Below, piece by piece: positions 1-7,571 of a DNA stretch of 64,000 bases. The stretch covers positions 1 through 64,000 of the forward strand of contig JASGMV010000003.1 in the NCBI GenBank assembly GCA_030156255.1, in the 5' to 3' direction. Both the position numbers and the translations under genes were made by a program. The DNA comes from Desulfovibrionales bacterium (GTDB lineage: Bacteria; Desulfobacterota; Desulfovibrionia; Desulfovibrionales; Desulfovibrionaceae). Below the pieces are notes generated by a model, which saw only the letters and a list, made by a program, of their open reading frames with translations, was not told the DNA's origin and did not search any database. Positions within the stretch are counted from its first letter, which is position 1; each line of letters opens with the position of its first letter.

Positions 1-20
1 CCTTCTCCCCTTCCCCCGGA

Positions 21-42
21 CCCCATCCCCTTTCCCAAAAAC
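21..42. repeat. Left copy of an imperfect inverted repeat flanking comF
   Basis: This C/T-rich 22-mer matches the reverse complement of positions 951-972 with two mismatches. The similarity continues less exactly on both sides as runs of C and A. It lies downstream of the comF stop, so it may belong to a family of G-rich intergenic elements that act as terminators. The match is read directly; the role is inferred. Confidence 0.5.
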
Positions 43-163
43 ATATTTTTGGAGGGGAAATTTTTTAAGCTTGAAAAAAGTTTTTTCGTCGCATGGGGTG
101 TTCGACATTCAACTCCCTGAGATATAGCAGGAAGCGCCAAAGACATCCCTCCTGGGCGACGAC

Positions 164-862
164 TCAGTCCCGGGCCAGGACCAAAACCTCCACGCAGGCC
201 GCACCGGCCGCCAGAAGGGTCCGGGCGCATTCGGACAGCGTAGCGCCCGTGGTCATGACGTCGTCCGCCAGCAGGACGGATCGGCCGGCCGCGAGCGCTG
301 CGTCTGCGCGAAACGCGCCGGCGACGTTGGCGAGGCGTTGCTTTTTGTCCAGCACTGATTGCGGCGCGGCGGTCCGAATCCGGGACAAGGCGCGGTCTAC
401 GATGGGCGCTCCCGTTCGTTTAGCCAGCAGACGGCACAGCTCCCGGCTCTGGTTGAAACCCCGCCAGCGCAGCCGGGAGGCGTGCAGCGGCGCGGGAACC
501 AGCATGTCCCACGCGCCGCCGGCGGGCGCGGCCCCCGCCGCAAGCTCCATGAGAAGCCGCCCGAGGCCCAGATTGCGGCCGAACTTGTATTCCAGGATCA
601 ACTCGCGCAGCAGCCCCTCGTATCGGCCATGGAAATAAAGGGCCTCCCACGGCGGAGGAGCGGCCGCGCAAACGGCGCACAGACCGCCGGCCTCCGCAGG
701 CAGCGAAACGCCGCACAACCTGCACCGAGGCGCCGCATCCGGCTGAAGCATTTCAGCGCAGGACGGGCACAGCCGACCGCCGTCCGCGGCGGCCTCACCG
801 CAGGCTCGGCACCTCCGGACCGACAAACCGGCCCAGTGCAGAAGACTTCGCACGCGGTTCAT
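164..862 (-). CDS. comF: ComF family phosphoribosyltransferase-like protein
   Basis: The 232-residue protein has the ComF layout. Its N-terminal zinc-binding part has four CxxC pairs (Cys18/21, 32/35, 47/50, 62/65), and its C-terminal type I phosphoribosyltransferase fold has the PRPP loop VLLADDVMTTGAT near residues 196-208. ComF proteins are cytoplasmic and linked to DNA uptake or recycling, but their reaction is unsettled. The length is normal. The ATG start has only a weak ribosome site upstream. The gene stands alone between two G/A-rich repeat elements, and its neighbour across them is the terminal gene of the recN operon on the same strand. Confidence 0.9.
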   Translation of the reverse strand: MNRVRSLLHWAGLSVRRCRACGEAAADGGRLCPSCAEMLQPDAAPRCRLCGVSLPAEAGGLCAVCAAAPPPWEALYFHGRYEGLLRELILEYKFGRNLGLGRLLMELAAGAAPAGGAWDMLVPAPLHASRLRWRGFNQSRELCRLLAKRTGAPIVDRALSRIRTAAPQSVLDKKQRLANVAGAFRADAALAAGRSVLLADDVMTTGATLSECARTLLAAGAACVEVLVLARD

Positions 863-950
863 AGCAAACGTTAGAACAGCTTAAGGTTGGAACACCCCAT
901 AAGACAAAAAAGCCCTTTTTTTGGGCTTGCGGAACATCCCCCTAAAAAAA

Positions 951-972
951 GTTTTGGGGAAAGGGGATAGGG
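951..972. repeat. Right copy of the imperfect inverted repeat flanking comF
   Basis: Its reverse complement matches positions 21-42 at 20 of 22 bases. It contains the core GGGGAAAGGGGAT and runs directly into the long perfect palindrome at 975-1029. Together the two copies bracket comF. Confidence 0.5.
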
Positions 973-974
973 AT

Positions 975-1029
975 CTGGGGAAAGGGGAAAACCCTTTTTT
1001 TCCGAAAAAGGGTTTTCCCCTTTCCCCAG
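975..1029. terminator. 25-bp perfect palindrome, probable strong terminator
   Basis: A left arm (975-999) starting CTGGGGAAAGGGG and a right arm (1005-1029) ending CCCCTTTCCCCAG are perfectly complementary over 25 bases around a 5-nt loop. The sequence lies 12 nt beyond the stop at 1042 of the flavoprotein gene (minus strand). On the plus strand it is followed by TTTTTATA. A smaller hairpin (AAGCCC/GGGCTT around seven T, 910-928) lies between it and comF. Termination of the recN operon is the likely role. The arm length and perfection are unusual for a simple terminator. Confidence 0.7.
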
Positions 1030-1041
1030 TTTTTATAATCC

Positions 1042-1644
1042 TCACCCCTTAACCCGCAAATCCTGCACGGCTTTTCCAGCCAAGATTCGAACCTCTTCCC
1101 GGGCCGCGGCGTCGGCTTCGAAGTCCTGCGGCCCGTCAAGGCCTCGCAAGGTTGCAACGGCGGCCGGCTGGATATTGAAATAGAAGAGGAACCGCTTGAG
1201 CGTCAGCAAGGCCCCATCGAAAATCGCCGCCCCCCGCGTTCTGGCCGCTGCGAGGATCACGTAGGCGGACCGGGGCGGCAGGCCGAGAATGGCGGGATCG
1301 CCTTTTTCATGGGCCGCCCAGAACCGCTGGCCGCGGTCGATGAGGGTCTTGAACCGCGAGGGCAAGTGATAAAAATAGATGGGCGAGGCCAGGACCACGG
1401 CCGGCGCCGTGAGGAACCGTTCGAACAGCATTTCGGCCTGGTCGACTGCGGCCAGGCGGCATTCGCAGCGGGGATGCGCCAGACAGGCGTTGCACGCCTC
1501 GCAGTGCTGCACCTCGTAGTCCGTAAGCGACAGCAACTCGTTCGGAATCCCGGCCTGCTGCAGCTCCCGGACGACCATCCGCGCCGCGGCCTCGGTGTTT
1601 CCACCGGGCCTGTGGCTGCAACACAACACGCTGACCGGATTCAC
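1042..1644 (-). CDS. Iron-sulfur flavoprotein (flavodoxin-fold NAD(P)H:FMN reductase family)
   Basis: The 200-residue product has a flavodoxin-like fold, starting VSVLCCSHRPGGNT with an FMN phosphate-binding loop. It carries the compact cysteine set Cys48, Cys51, Cys54 and Cys60 (CxxCxxCx5C), the signature of iron-sulfur flavoproteins that bind a 4Fe-4S cluster and FMN. The segment LASPIYFYHLPSRFKTLIDR is typical of the family. The start is GTG at 1644, with AAGGAG five bases upstream, and it overlaps the stop of the preceding selenoprotein-like gene as GTGA, so translation is coupled. It is the last gene of the recN operon. In anaerobes such proteins carry electrons to oxygen- or peroxide-removing systems; the partner here is unknown. 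Confidence 0.85.
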   Translation of the reverse strand: MNPVSVLCCSHRPGGNTEAAARMVVRELQQAGIPNELLSLTDYEVQHCEACNACLAHPRCECRLAAVDQAEMLFERFLTAPAVVLASPIYFYHLPSRFKTLIDRGQRFWAAHEKGDPAILGLPPRSAYVILAAARTRGAAIFDGALLTLKRFLFYFNIQPAAVATLRGLDGPQDFEADAAAREEVRILAGKAVQDLRVKG

Positions 1645-1886
1645 GAAGTCTCCTTGAATCTTTTGTTGGCGAAGACGGCCCGAAGATAGCCGTCCCGCTC
1701 TTCGATGCTCGACTCCCAACGGTCCGCCTCCTGCGCGGCGTACTCCAGCTGGGCCCGAATCTTCGAATCGGACCTGGCGAGCACCACCACCATCGGGGCG
1801 CGGCTGAGCCGGAGGCGCAGACCCACCTCCTGTCCCACGCCTCAGCAGAGACCGCGCAAATCCAGCCGGACCGTCTCGTCATCCAT
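1641..1886 (-). CDS. TusA/SirA-like small selenoprotein, in-frame UGA at codon 15
   Basis: ATG at 1886 has a GAGGAG ribosome site. The reading frame gives 14 codons ending LDLRGLC, then TGA (1844-1842), then 66 sense codons in the same frame to a stop at 1641. The full 81-residue product has the TusA shape: LDxxGLx, the reactive position, a helix, VVVLA, and a last strand before RDGYLRAVF. The TGA falls exactly where TusA proteins carry the catalytic Cys (LDALGLRC in E. coli TusA), so selenocysteine there is the simplest reading. The prolines of the usual CPxP motif are absent. The gene sits tightly between an MBL hydrolase and a flavoprotein, overlapping the latter by 4 nt. The alternative, a nonsense mutation, is less likely because the coding register and gene overlap are kept. 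Confidence 0.68.
1812..1843 (-). promoter_or_regulatory. Candidate SECIS hairpin after the in-frame UGA
   Basis: The lower stem GAGGCG (which includes the GA of the UGA) pairs with CGCCUC. Inside it a short upper stem GGAC/GUCU closes a 9-nt loop rich in G with a GU. Bacterial SECIS elements sit just downstream of the UGA with a G at the start of the apical loop. Here the loop begins about 10 nt after the UGA, slightly closer than usual. The pairing is direct observation; SelB recognition is inferred. Confidence 0.45.
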
Positions 1887-1897
1887 GCGTGATCTCC

Positions 1898-2524
1898 TCA
1901 GAAACCCGATTCGGAAAGATAAGGATTGTGCAACCGCTCTTCGCCCACCGTGGTGGCGTCGCCGTGTCCCGAATAGATGACGGTTGCATCCGGAAGGTTC
2001 AGGATTCTGGTCCTGGCCGACTCCAACAAGGTCTCCAGGTTGCCGCCAACGAAATCGGTCCGGCCGATGGAGCGCTGAAAGACCAAGTCGCCGACGAACA
2101 CCGCCGCCTGCCGGGGGAAATAGAAGGACACCCCGCCGGGGGAATGGCCGGGAGTCGAAAACACCGAGCACGGCTCGCCCAGAAACTCCCGTTCTCCGGG
2201 CTCCAGAATCTCAAACTCGAAGGCCTCCACCACCGGCAGGCCCATGAAGCCGCCGCGAAACACGTCCGTATCGAGCAGTCCGGCGTCGCCCTTGCTTGCG
2301 AGGATCGGAGCGCCCGTGGCGCGGGACAGCGCGGCGTTCCCCGCGGTGTGGTCGAAGTGCAGGTGCGTGTTCAGAATGCACTCCAGGGCGAGTTGCTCCT
2401 GATCCAGAATCGCCAGCAGCGGCGCCGGGTTTCCCCCGGGGTCCACCACCACGGCCTTTTTGTCCACGGAAAGCAGGTAGCAATTGGTTTGCAGCGGTCC
2501 GAGAGGGATGGCGCGAATATCCAC
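1898..2524 (-). CDS. Glyoxalase II-like MBL-fold metallohydrolase
   Basis: This 208-residue single-domain metallo-beta-lactamase-fold protein has the metal site THLHFDH at residues 53-59 (His54, His56, Asp58, His59), then TPGHSPGG and GDLVF for the remaining ligands, and a C-terminal SGHGD His. The start of the domain (PLQTNCYLL) is typical of the YcbL/GloB-like branch, which hydrolyses thioesters such as S-lactoylglutathione. The substrate here is not known. It lies 9 nt downstream of the nitroreductase and 11 nt before the selenoprotein-like gene. A thiol-ester hydrolase beside a sulfur-carrier-like selenoprotein suggests linked thiol or persulfide chemistry, which is inference. Confidence 0.88.
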   Translation of the reverse strand: MDIRAIPLGPLQTNCYLLSVDKKAVVVDPGGNPAPLLAILDQEQLALECILNTHLHFDHTAGNAALSRATGAPILASKGDAGLLDTDVFRGGFMGLPVVEAFEFEILEPGEREFLGEPCSVFSTPGHSPGGVSFYFPRQAAVFVGDLVFQRSIGRTDFVGGNLETLLESARTRILNLPDATVIYSGHGDATTVGEERLHNPYLSESGF

Positions 2525-2533
2525 GTTTGCTCC

Positions 2534-3055
2534 TTACAGTGGTTCGATCAACAAATCGGCAAGCGGCTTGCGTTGGCCGGAGCCTTGCCGGCTGGGCCGG
2601 CCAATGGCCGCCACGGCCGCGAGTTCGTAGGCGTCGGGGTCCAGGGACAGGGCTTCGAAGACCTGGCGCTCCCGGCTGACGATCTCCCCCAGCCAGACCG
2701 CGCCCAATCCCAGGGAGTGCGCCGCCAGCAGAATGTTCTGCATCGCGGCCCCGCAGGATTGATGGTCCTTGATCTGATGGTACATGGCCGATTTGTCGAG
2801 CGCCACCACGATGAGGGCCTTGGCGGCTTGCACGGCGCTTCCGGACCGGGTCAATTCGGCCAGGGCCTGCTGGCGGGCGTCGCCGCCCATGATGGCCAGA
2901 AAACGCCACGGCTGGTTGTTTTTCCCGGAAGGCGCCCACCGGGCGGCTTCGAGCATGGCGCGCACTTCGTCTGCGGAAACCGGCTCCTCCGTGTAGCGGC
3001 GAACGCTGCGCCGCTCGCGAATGGCGTGTAGCACGGGATTATCCAACTCCGGCAT
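2534..3055 (-). CDS. Nitroreductase family FMN oxidoreductase
   Basis: The 173-residue protein has the short nitroreductase fold, with RRSVRRY near residues 15-21 and APSGKNNQPW near 41-50 for FMN binding, and the later GLGAVWLGEI segment lining the active site. The ATG at 3055 is chosen because AGGAGAG precedes it; the longer open frame upstream has no family similarity. Such enzymes use NAD(P)H to reduce nitro groups, quinones or other electrophiles in the cytoplasm. It is the second gene of the recN operon, 65 nt after recN. The true substrate cannot be told from the sequence. Confidence 0.88.
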   Translation of the reverse strand: MPELDNPVLHAIRERRSVRRYTEEPVSADEVRAMLEAARWAPSGKNNQPWRFLAIMGGDARQQALAELTRSGSAVQAAKALIVVALDKSAMYHQIKDHQSCGAAMQNILLAAHSLGLGAVWLGEIVSRERQVFEALSLDPDAYELAAVAAIGRPSRQGSGQRKPLADLLIEPL

Positions 3056-3120
3056 GTCTCTCCTCCTTGGCGTCAGGCTTGAATGTTCGTCCTGCATGGC
3101 GGCCGGCGTTCGCCGGTCCG

Positions 3121-4722
3121 TCAGCGCTCCTCCAAAATCTTGTACGCCAGGACCTCGCCCCGTTCTCCGCCTCCAGCCATGCGGGACAGCTCCTGACGAA
3201 CCTGCTCCGCGGACAAGCCCACGCAGCGGGTGAAGGTCTCGCCGTTCCGGACTTCCTTGGAGACCTGAAAATGGCGATCCGCCAAACCGGCGAGTTGGGG
3301 CCAATGGGTGATGAGCAAAATTTGCTGGCGCCTGGCCAGGGCCCGGATGCGTTCTCCCACGGCGGTGAGGGTCAATCCGCCGACGCCTGCGTCCACCTCG
3401 TCGAAAATCAGAGTAGGACGCCCCTCCTCGGCGCCCAGGCTGGAGAGGGCCAGCAGAAACCGGGACAGTTCGCCGCCCGAGGCGATTTCCTCCAGGGGAC
3501 GGGCCGGCTGGCCCGGATTGGGAATCCAGAGAAGGCGCGGCTTATGCTCCTGGACGCCCGGATGCAACTCCTGAGCGGCGAATTCGAAACGTATCCGGAC
3601 GTGTTCGGAGAATCCCAAGCCGGCCAACTCCTTCTCCAGCCTCGCGGCCACGTCCTTGGCCGTATCCGAACGGACCTTGTACAGGTCCTCCAACACGCCT
3701 TCCAGCCGGCTGGCCAGGGCCCGCTCCTCCTTGTCCAGATTCTTGAGGTCAAGCGCCCCGGCGTCCAGAAAGGACAGATGCTCCTCAAGCTCGTCCCTGA
3801 GTTGGCCGATGGACTCCAGGGAGCGGTTCAGGGAGCGTTTGAGGCGGGACAGGTCGAACAGGCGCGACTCGATGTCGTCCAGGGACTCGTAGGGGCCGTC
3901 GTCCATGCGCTGGCCGCGCAGCCGAACCTCCAAATCCAGAAGTCGCTCGCGGAAGGCCTCCATGGCGTCGCGCTCGGGCTCGTAATCCGGAAAAATCTCG
4001 CCAATGCGCGCAAGTTCGCGGCACAGGGCCGAGGTTCTGTCGGTGAGGCCCTCCTGCCCCAGAATCAAATCCAGAGCCGCGTCCACGCTTTGGGAGGCGC
4101 GTTGCCGTTCGCGCAGGGCCTCCTTGCGGCGCAGCAGACTCTCCTCCTCGCCGGGTTTGGGGCCGACTTTCTCGATCTCGCGCAGCTGATGCTCCATGAA
4201 ATCCCGCCGGTCGGCGAGCCCGGCCAGGCGCTGCTGGATTTCATCTTTTTTCCGCGCCGTCTCCCGCAGGGACGCGAGCAATACGCGGCGCTCCTCAAGC
4301 AACTCCTGTTTGGGCAGAAAACCATCCACCAGCGCCGCCTGGAAAGCCGGCGAGAGCAGGCGTTGCTGCGAATGCTGGCTGGTGTGCTGGATCAAGGCCG
4401 CCCGCAGGGAGCGCACCGCGTCCCGGGAGGAAAGCTGGTCGTTGAGAAACATGCGGCTGCGGCCCGTCTCGCGGTTGAGCTCCCGGCGCAAGACGAGTTC
4501 TTCTCCGTCCTCCATGACGAACAGCGCTTCGACCATGGCCTTGTCGGCACCGGTCCGGACCATGTCCCGGTCCAGGGCCTCGCCAGTCAGGAAATCCACG
4601 GCGCGCATGATGAACGACTTGCCGGCTCCGGTTTCGCCCGTGAGCACGTTGAGTCCCGGGGAAAACTCCAGAGACAAATCGTCGATGAGGGCCAGGCTTT
4701 TGATGCGCAACAACTCAAGCAT
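3121..4722 (-). CDS. recN: DNA repair protein RecN
   Basis: This 533-residue SMC-like ATPase is close to the usual RecN length (about 550). It has Walker A GETGAGKS at residues 29-36, a long central coiled coil rich in Glu, Arg and Leu (about 150-370), the ABC signature ASGGELSRF, and Walker B LIFDEVDAGVG. RecN gathers broken DNA ends in recombinational double-strand break repair. The start at MLELLRIKSLALI fits the family and has AAGGACGG upstream. It is the first gene of a five-gene minus-strand operon whose downstream members are redox and thiol enzymes, so DNA repair and oxidative or electrophile stress may be co-expressed. Confidence 0.95.
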   Translation of the reverse strand: MLELLRIKSLALIDDLSLEFSPGLNVLTGETGAGKSFIMRAVDFLTGEALDRDMVRTGADKAMVEALFVMEDGEELVLRRELNRETGRSRMFLNDQLSSRDAVRSLRAALIQHTSQHSQQRLLSPAFQAALVDGFLPKQELLEERRVLLASLRETARKKDEIQQRLAGLADRRDFMEHQLREIEKVGPKPGEEESLLRRKEALRERQRASQSVDAALDLILGQEGLTDRTSALCRELARIGEIFPDYEPERDAMEAFRERLLDLEVRLRGQRMDDGPYESLDDIESRLFDLSRLKRSLNRSLESIGQLRDELEEHLSFLDAGALDLKNLDKEERALASRLEGVLEDLYKVRSDTAKDVAARLEKELAGLGFSEHVRIRFEFAAQELHPGVQEHKPRLLWIPNPGQPARPLEEIASGGELSRFLLALSSLGAEEGRPTLIFDEVDAGVGGLTLTAVGERIRALARRQQILLITHWPQLAGLADRHFQVSKEVRNGETFTRCVGLSAEQVRQELSRMAGGGERGEVLAYKILEER

Positions 4723-4920
4723 GGAGCAACCGTCCTTGTCCGGACTTCGCCGGACCAAGATCATTTAACATTTGCAAGCCGCTCTGAGAAGCCCCGCAAC
4801 CTGCCCGGAGCGTGCGCCAGACCGCATCCTGCAAGTCCGCCGTTTCCGGGCTTTCCAGAGTATTTTACGTTTGAAACGCCTGCTTAACGGCGGGCGCAGC
4901 CCGTCTACAAGCATTTCGCG

Positions 4921-4979
4921 GCAAGGATTTTCGCAAATCCTTGCAGATCGGTTGAGCCTTTTCAAGGCTCAACCGATCT
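4921..4979. repeat. Two adjacent perfect hairpins at the end of the DppC gene
   Basis: Hairpin 1 (4921-4944) is GCAAGGATTT / AAATCCTTGC with a 4-nt loop. Hairpin 2 (4945-4979) starts immediately after with 16-bp perfect arms (AGATCGGTTGAGCCTT and its complement) and a 3-nt loop, and its right arm overlaps the permease stop codon. A third short one (CGGGC-GCA-GCCCG) lies just beyond, near 4890. No T-run follows, so they look less like intrinsic terminators than like mRNA 3'-end stabilisers or an intergenic repeat. The structure is certain; the role is inferred. Confidence 0.7.
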
Positions 4980-5820
4980 ATTGTCTGAGTCGGGGATCCA
5001 ACAGATCGCGCAGGCTTTCGCCCACTAAATTGTAACCGAGCACGGTGAGCAAAATGGCCAGCCCGGGGAAGACGGACATCCACCAGGCGACGCCCAGCAC
5101 GTCCTTGCCCTCCATGAGAATGTTGCCCCAGGAAGGCGCCGGAGGCTGGATGCCCAATCCGAGAAAACTGAGGGAGGACTCCACCAGAATGGCGCCGGCC
5201 ACGCCCAAGGTCGCGGAAACCAGCACCGGAGTCACGGCGTTGGGCAGCACGTGCCGCCAGAGAATACGCACGGGCCCGGCTCCCGCCACCCGCGCGGCCA
5301 GCACGAAGTCCCGTTCCCGCAAGGTGAGCGTTTCGGCCCGCACCAACCGCGCCACCCCCATCCACGAGGTCAGGCCGATGACGATCATGATGTTCACCAG
5401 ACTCGGGTCCAGAAACGCGATAACCGCCAGGATGAGAAAAAAAGAGGGAAAGCAGAGCATGACGTCCACTCCCCGCATGATGACCTCGTCCACGATCCCG
5501 CCGAAAAAGCCCGCGCACAGGCCAAGAGCCAGGCCGATGGCCGTGGAGATGCCCACGGCGATGAATCCCACCCAAAGCGAAACCCGCCCCCCGTAGAGCA
5601 TGCGCGAAAAAAGGTCCCGGCCCAGGGCGTCGGTCCCCAACAGATGCGCCATGGACGGCGGCTCCAGGATGTGGTCCACGTTCAGCGCCAGCGGATCGTA
5701 GGGAGCGATGTACGGCGCGAAGACGGCGCAGATTGCGACAACGGCCACGATGAAGCCCCCGGCCAGCAACATGCCGTACTTGGCGGCCAGGGTTCTGGAG
5801 CTCGGCGCCGCGCGCTTCAT
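4978..5820 (-). CDS. Peptide/nickel-type ABC transporter permease (DppC-like)
   Basis: This 280-residue inner membrane permease has about six membrane spans. An N-terminal span (about 17-37) is followed by the typical APYDPL and LLGTDALGRDLFSRMLYGGR, and the EAA loop region is near RVAGAGPVRILWRHVLPN. It belongs to the DppC/OppC family. The start ATG at 5820 overlaps the stop of the DppB-like gene as ATGA. No binding protein or ATPase gene is adjacent, so this pair must work with components encoded elsewhere. The substrate (peptides, nickel, oligosaccharides) cannot be assigned. Confidence 0.9.
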   Translation of the reverse strand: MKRAAPSSRTLAAKYGMLLAGGFIVAVVAICAVFAPYIAPYDPLALNVDHILEPPSMAHLLGTDALGRDLFSRMLYGGRVSLWVGFIAVGISTAIGLALGLCAGFFGGIVDEVIMRGVDVMLCFPSFFLILAVIAFLDPSLVNIMIVIGLTSWMGVARLVRAETLTLRERDFVLAARVAGAGPVRILWRHVLPNAVTPVLVSATLGVAGAILVESSLSFLGLGIQPPAPSWGNILMEGKDVLGVAWWMSVFPGLAILLTVLGYNLVGESLRDLLDPRLRQ

Positions 5821-6815
5821 TGCTGCTTGCCTCCGAATCGAATGCGGGGGTCGGCCAAACCGTAGCCCATGTCCGCCAGAAGGTTGCCTGCCAGGGTTAG
5901 AAACGCCCCGAGCACCAGGCTGCCCATGACCAACGGATAGTCCCGGGCCATGACCGCCTCGTAGAACAGCCGGCCCAGCCCCGGCAGAGCGAAAATGGAT
6001 TCGATGATCACCGAACCGCCGATGAGGGACGGCACGGACAGTCCCAGAATGGTGATGACGGGGAGCAGCGCGTTGCGCATGGCGTGCTTGAGCACCACGG
6101 CGGACCGGGACAATCCCTTGGCCCGGGCGGTCATAATGTAGTCCTGCCGCAGCACCTCCAGCATGCTGGCTCGCATGAAGCGGGACATGCCCGCCAGGGA
6201 CCCGAAGGTGTAGATAAAGATGGGCAGGATCAGGTGCCGACCCATGTCCCAGACCTTTCCCGCGGCGGAGAGCTGGGGATAATTCAAAGAAGTCAGCCCG
6301 GAAATGGGCAGCAGCGGCCAGTATACGCCCAAGAGCATCATCAGCAGCAGCGCAAGCCAGAAACTCGGCGCGGCGAATCCGAGAAACACCAACACGGTCA
6401 AAGACTTGTCCAGATTCGACCCTCGCCTGCAGGCCGAGATGATCCCAATGGGCGCGGCCGCGAGCAGCGTCAAGATCAGGGAGGCCACGTTCATGGAGAA
6501 GGTCAGCGGCAGCCGCTCCTTGATCTTGTCCCAAACGGGACGATGGTCTCCGGACATGGAGCGCCCGAAATCGAAACGCGCCAGCCGCGAAACCCACCGA
6601 CCGTACTGGATGTAAATGGGCTGGTCCAGGCCGTACAGCTTGCGCAGCCTTTGGGCGGCTTCAGGCGAGGCGTTGGGGTTCATGGTCACCTGCAGGTCGG
6701 TGGGCGATCCCGGCGCCAGGTGGATCACCCAGAAGCTGATCACCGTGATGCCGAAAAAGACCACCGCCACCCAGGCGAGCTTGGCGAGGATACGTCGGAT
6801 AAGGGCTATTAGCAT
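5817..6815 (-). CDS. Peptide/nickel-type ABC transporter permease (DppB-like)
   Basis: The 332-residue permease has a first span near residues 12-32, then the family hallmark FWVIHLAPGSPTD, and the EAA loop (YIMTARAKGLSRSAVVLKHAMRN region) near 210-235. It pairs with the DppC-like gene, overlapping by 4 nt. Together they would form the membrane channel of a peptide-type importer. The ribosome site is weak. The gene lies about 190 nt downstream of rfbC on the same strand, separated by two small hairpins, so it probably has its own promoter. It is distinct from the complete peptide transporter at 39.9-46.4 kb. Confidence 0.9.
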   Translation of the reverse strand: MLIALIRRILAKLAWVAVVFFGITVISFWVIHLAPGSPTDLQVTMNPNASPEAAQRLRKLYGLDQPIYIQYGRWVSRLARFDFGRSMSGDHRPVWDKIKERLPLTFSMNVASLILTLLAAAPIGIISACRRGSNLDKSLTVLVFLGFAAPSFWLALLLMMLLGVYWPLLPISGLTSLNYPQLSAAGKVWDMGRHLILPIFIYTFGSLAGMSRFMRASMLEVLRQDYIMTARAKGLSRSAVVLKHAMRNALLPVITILGLSVPSLIGGSVIIESIFALPGLGRLFYEAVMARDYPLVMGSLVLGAFLTLAGNLLADMGYGLADPRIRFGGKQQ

Positions 6816-6914
6816 GGCTCAGTGGACCTCGAAGACCCTATTGGAGGTCCTTTATACGGAAATGCCGCTTCGGGGGCAACGCAAGCGCGCCGCCGGCTCT
6901 CATTGCATGGGAGC

Positions 6915-6937
6915 GCAAAATTCTTAACGAATTTTGC
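6915..6937. terminator. Hairpin downstream of rfbC
   Basis: GCAAAATTC and GAATTTTGC are perfectly complementary around a 5-nt loop. A second short inverted repeat (GGAAGT/ACTTCC) lies near 6961-6974. Both lie after the rfbC stop on the minus strand. There is no clear T-run, so termination is only probable. Confidence 0.4.
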
Positions 6938-7004
6938 TGACGCTCTGTTCAACCTGCACGGGAAGTGAACTTCCGCTTGTCCTCGCCGGCGCGCCCCGCT
7001 TCCA

Positions 7005-7571
7005 TTAATAAATGAACCGATTGGACTCCTCCCGCTCAAGCCACTGCGCCAGGCTTTGCGCCTTGGCGTCCTTGCCCGAAAGCGTCGGAGAAGACACCGG
7101 CCATTCGATTCCGATGTTGGGATCGCTCCAGAGCACTCCGGATTCTCCCTCGGGATTGTATACGCCGGTGCACAGGTATTCGATCTCCGCAAAATCCGAA
7201 AGCACGCAAAAGCCTCGGGCGAAGCCGGCCGGAGCGTACAACTGCCGCCGGCTTTCGGCCGTAACGCCGACGCCGAACCATTGGCCCAACGTGGGAGAGC
7301 CTTTTCGTATGTCCACGGCCACAAGAAAGGCTTCGCCGCGCACCACGCGCATGAGTTTGGCCATGGGCGGCTCCCATTGGAAATGCAGCCCCCGAACCGT
7401 CCCCTTCACGGACCCGGATTGATTGAGCTGCACGAACCGCGTCGGCAGTCCGTTTTGTTCGAATACGTCCTTCCGGAACACTTCCTGGAAGAAGCCCCGC
7501 CTATCTTCCATGAACTGACTCTGAATAAGGTAGCAATCTCTCAGGCCGGTCTCGTGCAATGCGATATCCAT
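7005..7571 (-). CDS. rfbC: dTDP-4-dehydrorhamnose 3,5-epimerase
   Basis: This 188-residue RmlC-family cupin matches the usual length of about 185. Family motifs are DRRGFFQEVFRKD, FVQLNQSGSVKGTVRGLHFQ with the catalytic His, VVRGEAFLVAVDIRKGSPT, and APAGFARGFCVLSD. It converts dTDP-4-keto-6-deoxyglucose to dTDP-4-keto-L-rhamnose for cell-surface polysaccharide. The ATG at 7571 has CAGGAG upstream; the longer frame is not supported. The other rhamnose genes (rfbA, B, D) are not in this window, so the gene is isolated from its pathway. Confidence 0.93.
   Translation of the reverse strand: MDIALHETGLRDCYLIQSQFMEDRRGFFQEVFRKDVFEQNGLPTRFVQLNQSGSVKGTVRGLHFQWEPPMAKLMRVVRGEAFLVAVDIRKGSPTLGQWFGVGVTAESRRQLYAPAGFARGFCVLSDFAEIEYLCTGVYNPEGESGVLWSDPNIGIEWPVSSPTLSGKDAKAQSLAQWLEREESNRFIY

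Noticed and set aside
1641-1886. Reading the small gene before the flavoprotein as a pseudogene with a nonsense codon
   Set aside because: The register is kept on both sides, the stop falls exactly at the catalytic position, and a hairpin follows, so selenocysteine is the better explanation.
3067-4887. A 606-codon plus-strand frame opposite recN
   Set aside because: It mirrors recN in the antisense direction, has no family motifs and a biased Gln/Leu/Gly make-up typical of shadow frames in GC-rich DNA.
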